Below the pieces are notes generated by a model. It was not told the DNA's origin. It searched no databases and saw nothing but the letters and a program-made list of their open reading frames with translations. The position numbers and the translations under genes are program-made. Positions 35,438-43,708 of a stretch of 64,000 bases of DNA are shown one piece after another (position 1 is the stretch's first letter; each line of letters starts with the position of its first letter). This DNA comes from Clostridiales bacterium (GTDB lineage: Bacteria > Bacillota > Clostridia > Saccharofermentanales > Saccharofermentanaceae): positions 1-64,000 of the forward strand of contig JAFZWA010000060.1 in the NCBI GenBank assembly GCA_017617525.1, given 5' to 3'.

Positions 35438-35545
35438 CCTGTCTTAAGCTCCTTTATTTCTACGGCAAAAGCACTTGCCGGGAATTCATTCTTCACAAAC
35501 GGCATAAGGATACCACATAAACGCCGGTCTGCCAAACCGACGAGA

Positions 35546-36511
35546 TCACGATACGACGTTGACCGGGGATCCGTTTAAATACGCGGCAAGATTTCCCGCC
35601 GCAACATCCATCAGGCGGAGGCGAGTCTCTTTCGGTGCCCACGCGATGTGCGGTGTCAGGAATGTATTCGGAGCCGAAAGGAGAGGATTGCTCTCACGGA
35701 TCGGCTCGACACTTACGACATCGGCGCCGAGGGCGGCGATCTTACCGCTCTTTAAGGCTTCGGCCACGGCGGCCTCATCGAGAACGGGACCGCGGGAGGT
35801 GTTGAGAAGGATGACGCTGTCTTTCATCTTCGCGATCGTCTCACTGTTTACAAGACCTGTGGTATCCGCGGTGAGTGGGCAGTGGAAAGAAAGGATGTCC
35901 GACTCTTTCCAGAGCGTTTCCGCGTCTACAAAGGTGACCTGAGGATCGGCGTTTTTCATTTCTTCCGTGACCTCGGATCTTCTGCAGGCAAGAACTCTCA
36001 TGCCGAGTTCATTTGCGATGCGGCTTACGCGCGAAGCGATCTTTCCGAATCCGAAAAGACCTAATGTTTTTCCATAAAGTTCGGTCAGATCTCCGTCCCA
36101 GAAACAAAAGTCGCGGTTTTTGGACCAGACGCCCTGGTGCACCAGATCGCTGTGATGACCTACGGCATTACAGATCTCCAGAAGAAGTGCAATGGTCATC
36201 TGCGCGGTGGCAAAGGTCGCATATTCCGGGATATTCGTTACAGTGATCCCGTGTTCTCTGCAGTATTCCACATCCACGACATTAAAACCCGTGGACAGAC
36301 AGCCGATATATTTCAGATCCGGAAGCTTTTCCAGAACTTCTTTCGGGAAACATGTCTTATTTGTGAGACAGATGGAAACTCCGGAAAGTCTTTCGAAGAT
36401 CTCGCAAGGCACGGTGTAGTCATATACCACCAGTTCGCCGAGCGCTTCAAAAGGAGCCCAGGAGATGTCTCCGGGGTTTTCCGTGTATCCGTCAAGAACT
36501 ACTATCTTCAA
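35546..36511 (-). CDS. D-2-hydroxyacid dehydrogenase (NAD-dependent)
   Basis: A 321-residue member of the D-isomer 2-hydroxyacid dehydrogenases. The NAD site reads LGLFGFGKIASRV, the arginine region is LLNTSRGPVLDEAAV, and the catalytic His is in LTPHIAWAP. It resembles hydroxypyruvate/glycerate reductases more than D-lactate dehydrogenase, but the substrate is not certain. The TTG start at 36511 follows AAGGAGAAG and overlaps the nfnB stop, so it is the third gene of the nfnA-nfnB operon and may use NAD(P)H made there. Confidence 0.85.
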   Translation of the reverse strand: MKIVVLDGYTENPGDISWAPFEALGELVVYDYTVPCEIFERLSGVSICLTNKTCFPKEVLEKLPDLKYIGCLSTGFNVVDVEYCREHGITVTNIPEYATFATAQMTIALLLEICNAVGHHSDLVHQGVWSKNRDFCFWDGDLTELYGKTLGLFGFGKIASRVSRIANELGMRVLACRRSEVTEEMKNADPQVTFVDAETLWKESDILSFHCPLTADTTGLVNSETIAKMKDSVILLNTSRGPVLDEAAVAEALKSGKIAALGADVVSVEPIRESNPLLSAPNTFLTPHIAWAPKETRLRLMDVAAGNLAAYLNGSPVNVVS

Positions 36512-37899
36512 GAATTCTTCTCCTTGATGTATTTGTCGATGGAAGCAGCAGCCGTCTTACCTGCGCCCATGGCGAGGATAACGGTAGCCGCGCCGGTTAC
36601 GGCGTCACCGCCGGCATATACGCCCGGACGGGATGTTGCCATAGACTCATCGGCAACGAGACAGCCTCTCGCGTTGGCATCCAGACCATCAGTCGTAGAT
36701 CTGATCAACGGGTTCGGAGATGTACCGATCGACATAACGACGGTATCGACTTCGATCTCGTGCTCGGAGCCCGGGATCGCGACAGGTCTTCTTCTTCCGC
36801 TCGCGTCAGGTTCGCCGAGTTCCATGGAGATGACTTCGATGGCACGGACTTCGCCGTTTTCGGAACCGAGGATACGTGTCGGATTATTCAGGCACATGAA
36901 CTCGATGCCTTCTTCTTTCGCGTGATGTACTTCTTCGGCACGGGCCGGCATTTCCTCTTCGGAACGACGGTATACGATGTAGACTTTATCTGCGCCGAGA
37001 CGCTTCGCTGTACGAGCTGCGTCCATAGCGACGTTACCGCCGCCGACAACGGCTACGGCATTGCTCTTTCTGATCGGTGTGTCGTATTCGTTAATATACG
37101 CCTTCATGAGGTTGACGCGTGTGAGATATTCGTTAGCGGAATATACACCGATCAGGGACTCGCCCTCGATACCCATGAAGGACGGAAGTCCTGCGCCGGA
37201 TCCGATGAAGATCGCTTCATAGCCTTCCGCGAAGATCTCGTCGACGGTAAGAGTCTTACCGATAACGAAGTTGGTTCTTACCTCAACACCAAGTGCCTCG
37301 AGGTTATCGACTTCTTTCTGTACGATCGCCTTCGGGAGACGGAACTCCGGAATACCATAGACCAGAACGCCGCCGGCCTTATGGAATGCCTCGAAGATCG
37401 TGACTTCATATCCGAGTCTTGCGAGGTCGCCCGCGCAGGTGAGACCGGACGGACCGGAACCTACGACAGCCACACGGTGACCGTTCTTTTCAACAGTCGG
37501 AGCGGCTTCCTTGGAATGAGCCATATGGTAATCGGCAACGAAACGCTCGAGACGACCGATACCGACGCTCTCGCCCTTCATGCCGCGAACGCACTTGCTT
37601 TCGCACTGTGTTTCCTGTGTGCAGACACGACCGCAGACTGCAGGGAGGCAGTTGGTCGCCGTGATGATCTTATACGCTTCTTCGAAGTTTCCTTCCGCGA
37701 CCTGTGCGATGAAATCCGGGATGCGGACATTGACCGGACATCCGCTGACGCACGGACGGTTCTTACAGTTTAAGCAGCGGGTCGCTTCTTCTTTTGCCAT
37801 TTCTTCGGTATAGCCGAGCGCGACCTCGTCGAAATTCTTGTTACGCACATTCGGATCCTGCTCCGGCATCGGAACTTTGGTAAGAGACATATTAGCCAT
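36508..37899 (-). CDS. nfnB: NADH-dependent reduced ferredoxin:NADP+ oxidoreductase, large subunit
   Basis: The 463-residue flavoprotein is of the glutamate synthase small-subunit type. It has an N-terminal pair of 4Fe-4S sites (CLNCKNRPCVSGCP and VCGRVCTQETQCESKC), an FAD fold VAVVGSGPSGLTCAGD and an NADP fold VAVVGGGNVAMDAART. The gene overlaps the FAD/2Fe-2S subunit gene upstream, the arrangement of NfnAB, which couples ferredoxin and NADH oxidation to NADP+ reduction. GltA alone is the other reading, but no glutamate synthase large subunit is present. Confidence 0.87.
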   Translation of the reverse strand: MANMSLTKVPMPEQDPNVRNKNFDEVALGYTEEMAKEEATRCLNCKNRPCVSGCPVNVRIPDFIAQVAEGNFEEAYKIITATNCLPAVCGRVCTQETQCESKCVRGMKGESVGIGRLERFVADYHMAHSKEAAPTVEKNGHRVAVVGSGPSGLTCAGDLARLGYEVTIFEAFHKAGGVLVYGIPEFRLPKAIVQKEVDNLEALGVEVRTNFVIGKTLTVDEIFAEGYEAIFIGSGAGLPSFMGIEGESLIGVYSANEYLTRVNLMKAYINEYDTPIRKSNAVAVVGGGNVAMDAARTAKRLGADKVYIVYRRSEEEMPARAEEVHHAKEEGIEFMCLNNPTRILGSENGEVRAIEVISMELGEPDASGRRRPVAIPGSEHEIEVDTVVMSIGTSPNPLIRSTTDGLDANARGCLVADESMATSRPGVYAGGDAVTGAATVILAMGAGKTAAASIDKYIKEKNS

Positions 37900-38758
37900 T
37901 GTTCTGTTCCTCCTTCTTTTCGTCGCCCATCTTCAGCATGCGGCACTCGTGCTCCGCGCTTTCTCTTTCCTGGGCCTTGTAGTAGGAGTTTCTTCTCATC
38001 AGTTCGTCAAAGTCGACTTCATGTCCGTCGAAATCCGGACCGTCAACACAAGCGAAACGGATCTTGCCACCGACCGTTACACGGCAGCCGCCGCACATTC
38101 CCGTTCCGTCGATCATGATCGGGTTCAAGCTGACAAGTGTCTTAATGCCGTAAGGACGTGTGACCTCGGCTAAGAACTTCATCATCGGGATCGGTCCGAT
38201 CGCGATGACCAGATCGTACTTATTGCCCGCGTCGATCAGGGACTGGAGTTTATTGGTAACGAAACCTTTTTCACCGTAGGAGCCGTCGTCTGTCGTGACA
38301 TAAAGGTTGTCACTTACGGCGCGCATCTCGTCTTCAAGGATAACGATGTCCTTGTTTCTGAAACCGGCGATCATATCAACATGAGCACCCGCGTTGTGCA
38401 GTGCTTTTGCGGAAGGATAAGCGATCGCACATCCGACGCCGCCACCGACGACACAGACGTTCTTGTAGCCGTCGATCTCGGTCGCGTTTCCCAAAGGTCC
38501 GACGAAATCCTGGATCGAATCGCCCTCGTTCATCTTGGCCAGTGCTTTTGTAGAAGTACCAACGGCCTGGAAGATGATGGTAACGGTACCACGCGCAGGA
38601 TCCGTGTCGGCGATCGTCAGCGGAATACGCTCGCCGTATTCGTCGATGCGGAAGATGATGAACTGCCCGGCCTTCGCTTTTTTCGCGATGTACGGAGCAT
38701 CGATATCCATGAGAGTGACAGCTTCGTTGAGCTGCCTTTTGGCTACGATTCTAAACAT
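37892..38758 (-). CDS. nfnA: NADH-dependent reduced ferredoxin:NADP+ oxidoreductase, small subunit
   Basis: The 288-residue protein is a ferredoxin reductase-like FAD/NAD subunit (also annotated sulfide dehydrogenase subunit B). FAD is held by RIPLTIAD, NAD by VCVVGGGVGCAIAYP, and a 2Fe-2S cluster by GTGMCGGCRVTVGGK...FACVDGPDFDGH. First gene of the nfnA-nfnB-dehydrogenase operon. Two AGTGCTTTT copies fall inside the gene, and another lies just upstream of the start (38776-38784). Confidence 0.87.
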   Translation of the reverse strand: MFRIVAKRQLNEAVTLMDIDAPYIAKKAKAGQFIIFRIDEYGERIPLTIADTDPARGTVTIIFQAVGTSTKALAKMNEGDSIQDFVGPLGNATEIDGYKNVCVVGGGVGCAIAYPSAKALHNAGAHVDMIAGFRNKDIVILEDEMRAVSDNLYVTTDDGSYGEKGFVTNKLQSLIDAGNKYDLVIAIGPIPMMKFLAEVTRPYGIKTLVSLNPIMIDGTGMCGGCRVTVGGKIRFACVDGPDFDGHEVDFDELMRRNSYYKAQERESAEHECRMLKMGDEKKEEQNNG

Positions 38759-38904
38759 ATTTCCCCGTCCTTTCGAAAAGCACTATCCCTCGATGCTTCT
38801 CAAATGAAAATCATATCCTTATTTAATACTAGAGGGAAATGAAAATCAATATTTTCTCCTATATTGGAAAAAAAGAGTAACGGGGATTGTCGATTCTTTA
38901 TCGG

Positions 38905-40224
38905 TCAGGATTCGGGAACGGAATCGACCTTGCTGTCGAGAAGACGGATCGCGCCCATTTTCTGCTGATTCCACTTGGAATAATCGTCCTTGTCGTGAGC
39001 AGATTCGATCTGGAAAGTAAATCCCGGAGATACGGCATCGATCCTTCTTTCGTTACCGCCCGCGTCGAGCTGGTAAACGACGATGTCCGCGGTATATCTT
39101 CCGTAGGTCAGATGCGTAAGCGGAAGGGTGAGCTTGACCTTGTTTTCACCCGGAAGGATATCGACAAGATTTCCCGGCAGGGAAGAAGCGATCCTGCTTC
39201 CGTCCTGATACGAGAGCTGAACGCGGAAGCCCACGTTCTTGATGTCTTTTGCGGCCGTGTAAGTAAGCTCGAACTCGGCCTCTCCGGAGGTCGGGAAAAC
39301 GGGCTCCGGCTTATTGAGAAGACGGAAACTGTCCAAAGAGAAAACGTCTCTTGCGCGCATGCGCTGGTAATCCTTCGAACGGTGCTCCGGCCCGTATTTG
39401 ATCTCGGAAGGCATGATGGCTTCGGATCCGAGGTAGACGGCGATCGCCTGATCGACATCTCCTTCGAAGATGACCTTACCTTTATCGAGCACGATGCAGC
39501 GCTTGCAGAGTTGGCGGATCGTGTTCATGTTATGGCTGACGTAAAGCACGGTACGGATATCGTTGTTGGCCGCCTCGAGAAGACTGTTGATGCACTTTTT
39601 CTGGAACTCGACATCGCCGACCGCGAGCACCTCGTCCATAATGACGATCTCACTTTCGAGGTGATAAGCGACGGAGAATCCGAGCTTTACGAACATGCCG
39701 CTGGAATATCTTTTTACCGGTGTGTCGATGAATTCTTCAAGTCCCGAGAACGCGATGATGTCATCCATCTTTTCGTCGATCTCCGCTTTTGTCATGCCGA
39801 GGATCGCGCCGTTGAGATAGATGTTCTCGCGTCCGGTCATCTCGCCGTGGAAACCTGTTCCGACTTCGAGCATGGAAGTGATGTGACCATAAAGATCGAT
39901 GGTGCCTTCGGTCGGTGCCGTGATGCGGCAGAGGATCTTAAGGAGCGTGGATTTGCCGGCGCCGTTCTTTCCGAGGATGCCGAGCGTCTCGCCCTTATAG
40001 ACCGTCAGGTCGATGCCGTCGAGCGCATAGAATTCTTTGTTGCGGCTCGTCTTCGTGGCCGGTGCTTTTGGATCGGTATTCTTATCGCGGGAACGCCATT
40101 CCTTGATCGCGCCCTCGAGCGTGCGCGCGCCGATCTTACCGAGACGGTACTTTTTCTTCAGTCCCGAAACACGGATCATGACCTTTCTTTCGGTATTTGC
40201 GTTGTTGTTTTCCGTCGTACTCAT
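38905..40224 (-). CDS. wzt: Polysaccharide ABC exporter ATPase with Wzt C-terminal domain
   Basis: A 439-residue ABC ATPase of the O-antigen/teichoic acid export group: Walker A GILGKNGAGKST, signature YSSGMFVKLGF, Walker B EIVIMDEVLAVGD. After about residue 270 a beta-rich domain (SGEAEFELTYTAAKDIKNVGFRVQLSY...YGRYTADIVVYQL) corresponds to the Wzt carbohydrate-binding domain that recognises the glycan end. It overlaps the permease gene by 4 bp. No glycan synthesis genes are in the window, so the cargo is unknown. Confidence 0.9.
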   Translation of the reverse strand: MSTTENNNANTERKVMIRVSGLKKKYRLGKIGARTLEGAIKEWRSRDKNTDPKAPATKTSRNKEFYALDGIDLTVYKGETLGILGKNGAGKSTLLKILCRITAPTEGTIDLYGHITSMLEVGTGFHGEMTGRENIYLNGAILGMTKAEIDEKMDDIIAFSGLEEFIDTPVKRYSSGMFVKLGFSVAYHLESEIVIMDEVLAVGDVEFQKKCINSLLEAANNDIRTVLYVSHNMNTIRQLCKRCIVLDKGKVIFEGDVDQAIAVYLGSEAIMPSEIKYGPEHRSKDYQRMRARDVFSLDSFRLLNKPEPVFPTSGEAEFELTYTAAKDIKNVGFRVQLSYQDGSRIASSLPGNLVDILPGENKVKLTLPLTHLTYGRYTADIVVYQLDAGGNERRIDAVSPGFTFQIESAHDKDDYSKWNQQKMGAIRLLDSKVDSVPES

Positions 40225-41090
40225 ACCGTATCCGCGAACGTCCTTTCCACACGATTAAAGATGATGATGCTGAAGAAGAACATCAGGATCGTTATGACAA
40301 GTCCTGCCAGATAGTAGACCAGGTCGAATTCGCCCTGCCCGAGCATGATCATACGGATCAGCTCCATCATTTCACTGACGGGATTGATCTTAACGAGGAT
40401 CTTCATGACGCCGTCCGGGATGCTGCTGATCGGGTAGACCACGGCAGACCCGTACATCCAGAGATTGACGAGGACATTGACGACCGCGAGGAGGTCTCTG
40501 TATTTCGTGGTCACGCTGGAGATCAGGACGCCGACGCTCATGCCGAAGATCGCCATCTGCAGGAACAGAAGCGGAAGGAGCGGATAGAGCGCCCACATCG
40601 GTGAAACATCGCCCTTAACGACGAAGGTCACGAGCAGCACGGCCACGATGAGAAGCTGAATCAGGAACTTCAGGATACTTACGATCATGTTCGAGATTGG
40701 GACACATATCCTGGGGAAGTATACTTTACTGAAAAGGTACGCGTTAGCGACAAACGTCTGTGAGTTTCTCGTCAAGCTGAAAGAGAAGATCTCCCAGACC
40801 GCGGAAGATACAAAGTAGAAGAGGATCTGCGGGATCCCTGCCGTTCCGACATCGGCGATATGGCCGAAGACGAACATGTAGATCAAGCTCGAAAGAACAG
40901 GGTTGATGATGATCCATAAAGGACCCAGGACCGTCTGCTGATAAGTGACGGTGAAAGTTCTTTTCGTAAGGAGGACGACGAGATCGCGGTACTGCCAGAC
41001 TTCGCCCAGATTGAGCCGCGCGCTTTTGTCGTCCGGCCTGAGGGTGATATGGTAGGAACTATCCTGTTCGATCATGGTTTTATCCGACAT
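40221..41090 (-). CDS. wzm: Polysaccharide ABC exporter permease
   Basis: A 289-residue ABC-2 permease with six helices, opening RDLVVLLTKRTFTVTYQQTVLGPLW, the hallmark of Wzm/TagG proteins. With the overlapping ATPase gene it exports an undecaprenyl-linked polymer. The start at 41090 is chosen because the promoter at 41148-41176 would begin transcription downstream of the longer frame's first codon, and AAGGAC lies upstream. Confidence 0.88.
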   Translation of the reverse strand: MSDKTMIEQDSSYHITLRPDDKSARLNLGEVWQYRDLVVLLTKRTFTVTYQQTVLGPLWIIINPVLSSLIYMFVFGHIADVGTAGIPQILFYFVSSAVWEIFSFSLTRNSQTFVANAYLFSKVYFPRICVPISNMIVSILKFLIQLLIVAVLLVTFVVKGDVSPMWALYPLLPLLFLQMAIFGMSVGVLISSVTTKYRDLLAVVNVLVNLWMYGSAVVYPISSIPDGVMKILVKINPVSEMMELIRMIMLGQGEFDLVYYLAGLVITILMFFFSIIIFNRVERTFADTV

Positions 41091-41147
41091 CTGTCTGTCC
41101 TTTTCGTTTCCTTCGTTTTCGGGAGATACCTTTTCCCGACCTTTACT

Positions 41148-41176
41148 ATTGTACTCAAGATACAAAGAATAGTAAA
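41148..41176 (-). promoter_or_regulatory. Promoter of the wzm-wzt operon
   Basis: On the minus strand TTTACT (41171-41176) and TACAAT (41148-41153) are separated by 17 bp. Confidence 0.7.
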
Positions 41177-41238
41177 TTCACTTAAAAAATGATAGACTAT
41201 ATCTTGTCTTATTATGTAATTGTACTGGGGAGGATAAG

Positions 41239-42096
41239 ATGCTTCGTGTCAAAGGATTGACGAAGAAATTCGGCAAGAAAGTGGCTAACGAGAACGTGAA
41301 CCTTTCTCTTGAAGCGGGAGAGATCGGCGTTCTGCTGGGACCGAACGGTGCCGGTAAATCGACTGCCATCAAATGTATCCTCGGTCTTTTGCATTTTGAC
41401 GGAACCGTTAAGATCGGGGGCTTCCCCGCAAACTCCAGCAAAGCCAAACAGATCCTGGGCTATGTCCCGGAATTCCCGTGCCTTTATGACATGCTCACCG
41501 TCCGTGAGCAGTTTGAGTTCGTCGTCCGCGCGTATAAGCTCGACCGTGAGAAGAGCCGAAGATACGCCGCGGAACTTGTCGACCGCCTGCGCCTTACAGA
41601 AGTCGTGGACACGCTCTGCAAGGACCTTTCCAAGGGCATGCAGCAGAAGGTCTCGATCATCTGCGCGCTGCTCCCGCGTCCGAAACTTCTCCTTCTGGAT
41701 GAGCCGATGCTGGGTCTGGATCCGCACGCGATCAAGGAACTCCGCATCATCATTCAGGATCTCGCGGATGAAGGCGTCGCCGTTTTGATCTCGACACACA
41801 TGATCGCCACGGTCGAAGGCATCTGGGGCAAGGCATATATCATGAACAAGGGCAAGGTCGTTTCCTGCCACAGAAAAGAAGAGATGGTCGGCATGTGGTC
41901 CGAGTCTCTCGAGAGGATCTTCTTCGCGGAGACCGAGTCGTATGACTCGCAGTGGCGTTATGACGAAGATATCCGTCCTTCTACGGCAAAAGCACCTGCC
42001 GGAAAACCAGCGGCGCAACCGGCCAAAAAGCCTGCCCAGACGGTAAGCCGTCCGAAGACGACAAAGAAAAAGAAGAACAACAAAAAGAAGAAGTGA
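41239..42096 (+). CDS. ABC exporter ATP-binding protein with Lys/Ala/Pro tail
   Basis: A 285-residue ABC ATPase: Walker A GPNGAGKST, Q-loop YVPEFP, signature LSKGMQQK, Walker B LLLLDEPMLGLD. It pairs with the adjacent 529-residue permease, 8 bp downstream. The last 40 residues are an unstructured Lys/Ala/Pro tail ending in a lysine run; its DNA contains a near-copy of the repeated motif inside a 20-bp stretch also seen at 35463. The GGGAGG ribosome site is strong. Substrate unknown. Confidence 0.9.
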   Translation: MLRVKGLTKKFGKKVANENVNLSLEAGEIGVLLGPNGAGKSTAIKCILGLLHFDGTVKIGGFPANSSKAKQILGYVPEFPCLYDMLTVREQFEFVVRAYKLDREKSRRYAAELVDRLRLTEVVDTLCKDLSKGMQQKVSIICALLPRPKLLLLDEPMLGLDPHAIKELRIIIQDLADEGVAVLISTHMIATVEGIWGKAYIMNKGKVVSCHRKEEMVGMWSESLERIFFAETESYDSQWRYDEDIRPSTAKAPAGKPAAQPAKKPAQTVSRPKTTKKKKNNKKKK

Positions 42097-42103
42097 AGAA
42101 GCC

Positions 42104-43693
42104 ATGAGTGCTTTTACGTATTTGGTGACCAAGCAATGGAGAAACTCTCTCCGCGAAAAGATCAGACACCCGCAGTTCTGGATCGGTGTCTTGATCGTGC
42201 TTGCGTATTTCGCGCTCTATATCTATCAGGAGATCAGCCACACAGGCGAGACCGGTGTTCTGGATAACGCGATCCCGACGTTTAAAGGCGGCGTGACGAT
42301 CGCTTTCCTCGTCATCGCTTTTGCCGCGCTCAGCATCGGTCTTAACCATGGCAGTTCTTTTTTCAAGGCATCGGACATCAACTACCTGTTCGTATCTCCG
42401 CTTTCGCCTTACAAAGTCCTCATTTACGGACTCTTAAGAAAATTCCTGGTCACCGTGGTCGCGACGCTGATCCTTTTGATGCAGCTTACGAATCTGCGTT
42501 TTTATTTCGGACTCGGCATTCGCGAGCTTCTCATCCTGATGGTCTCGTGGATCCTTCTTTCGACGAGCCTTTCGGTGATCACGCTGTCCGTGTATTCGAT
42601 CACGGCCGTTTCCAAAGTGATGAGAAGGATCATCCTGATCGCTCTTTACCTTACATGCACGACGATCCTTGTGGGTGTCGTTTTTGCCCTCTGGCAGAGT
42701 GGCACGCCATTCTCGGATACGATCACGTTCTTTAACGAACCGCACCTTCACTACATCCCGCTCGGCGGCTGGGCTTCCGGCTTCATGGTTGCGGCCATGG
42801 AAGGAAGAAAGACCCATGCCCTTATCTACGCGGGTCTTCTCGTCCTGCTTTCCATGGTCGGACTGTTCTTCGCGTTACGTAACCGTTCCGAGTATTACGA
42901 AGACGTACTTACTTCCATCGGTCACGGCTATGGTAATTCCCAGTACCACAATAGTTCGGAAATGATGATGAAAGACCAGGGCAAGAAGAGAAAGTCGCAT
43001 CTCATCGGAAAGAAGAGAGGCGAGGTCGTTCTTTTCCAAAGGCAGATGACCGAGCAGAAAAGAAGCCTGACGATCCTTTTTGACCGGGGAACGCTCGGCA
43101 TGATGGCGCTGGCGATCCTACTCGGCGCGTTCTTGCAGTCGCTTGACCGAAAAGGCATGTATCCTTTCATCATGGAGATCCTCTCGGTCGCGATCCTCTG
43201 CTATGCCATGATCTTTACGATCCCGATGAGCAAGTTCGTCGATGAACTGAATAAGCCTTTTATCTATCTGATCCCGGGAAGCTCTCTGCGCAAGCTTTAC
43301 TACGCTTCCACCGCGCCTATGATCAAAGCTTTCGTCGAAGGCATCCTCTGCTTCGTAATCGTTTCTCTGTTCGCGAGACTTCACCCGGCATTCGTACTCT
43401 GCGGCGCTTTCTTCTACGCGTCTGCGGCGCTTCTTTTCTACGCGTCCTATCTGGCATCTTTGAAAACGATGGGACTTCGAAACTCCAGAGGCTCTCACAT
43501 GACACTGGCGTTCGCGATCCTTTCGGCCATCTTCCTTTTCGAACTGTCCGTCGGCGCGAATATCGGAAAGAAGCTTTATGATATCTCGCCGGCCATGTTC
43601 CTTCTGGATTTCGTGATCCTGGCGGCATTTAATGTTTTAGTATCGATCGTCTTTTTCTACAGTTCAAAAGGCATACTTGACTATCGGGCATAA
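42104..43693 (+). CDS. ABC exporter membrane protein (ABC_export family)
   Basis: A 529-residue polytopic membrane protein with about twelve helices in two halves split by a hydrophilic stretch (residues about 280-320, SEMMMKDQGKKRKSHLIGKKRGEVV). This is the pattern of putative ABC exporters in Firmicutes. The opening, LVTKQWRNSLREKIRHPQFW, is cytosolic. Eight bp separate it from the ATPase and 15 bp from the first large solute-binding lipoprotein, so transcription probably continues. The start codon overlaps an AGTGCTTTT motif. Confidence 0.8.
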   Translation: MSAFTYLVTKQWRNSLREKIRHPQFWIGVLIVLAYFALYIYQEISHTGETGVLDNAIPTFKGGVTIAFLVIAFAALSIGLNHGSSFFKASDINYLFVSPLSPYKVLIYGLLRKFLVTVVATLILLMQLTNLRFYFGLGIRELLILMVSWILLSTSLSVITLSVYSITAVSKVMRRIILIALYLTCTTILVGVVFALWQSGTPFSDTITFFNEPHLHYIPLGGWASGFMVAAMEGRKTHALIYAGLLVLLSMVGLFFALRNRSEYYEDVLTSIGHGYGNSQYHNSSEMMMKDQGKKRKSHLIGKKRGEVVLFQRQMTEQKRSLTILFDRGTLGMMALAILLGAFLQSLDRKGMYPFIMEILSVAILCYAMIFTIPMSKFVDELNKPFIYLIPGSSLRKLYYASTAPMIKAFVEGILCFVIVSLFARLHPAFVLCGAFFYASAALLFYASYLASLKTMGLRNSRGSHMTLAFAILSAIFLFELSVGANIGKKLYDISPAMFLLDFVILAAFNVLVSIVFFYSSKGILDYRA

Positions 43694-43708
43694 GGGGGAG
43701 AAAAGGAA

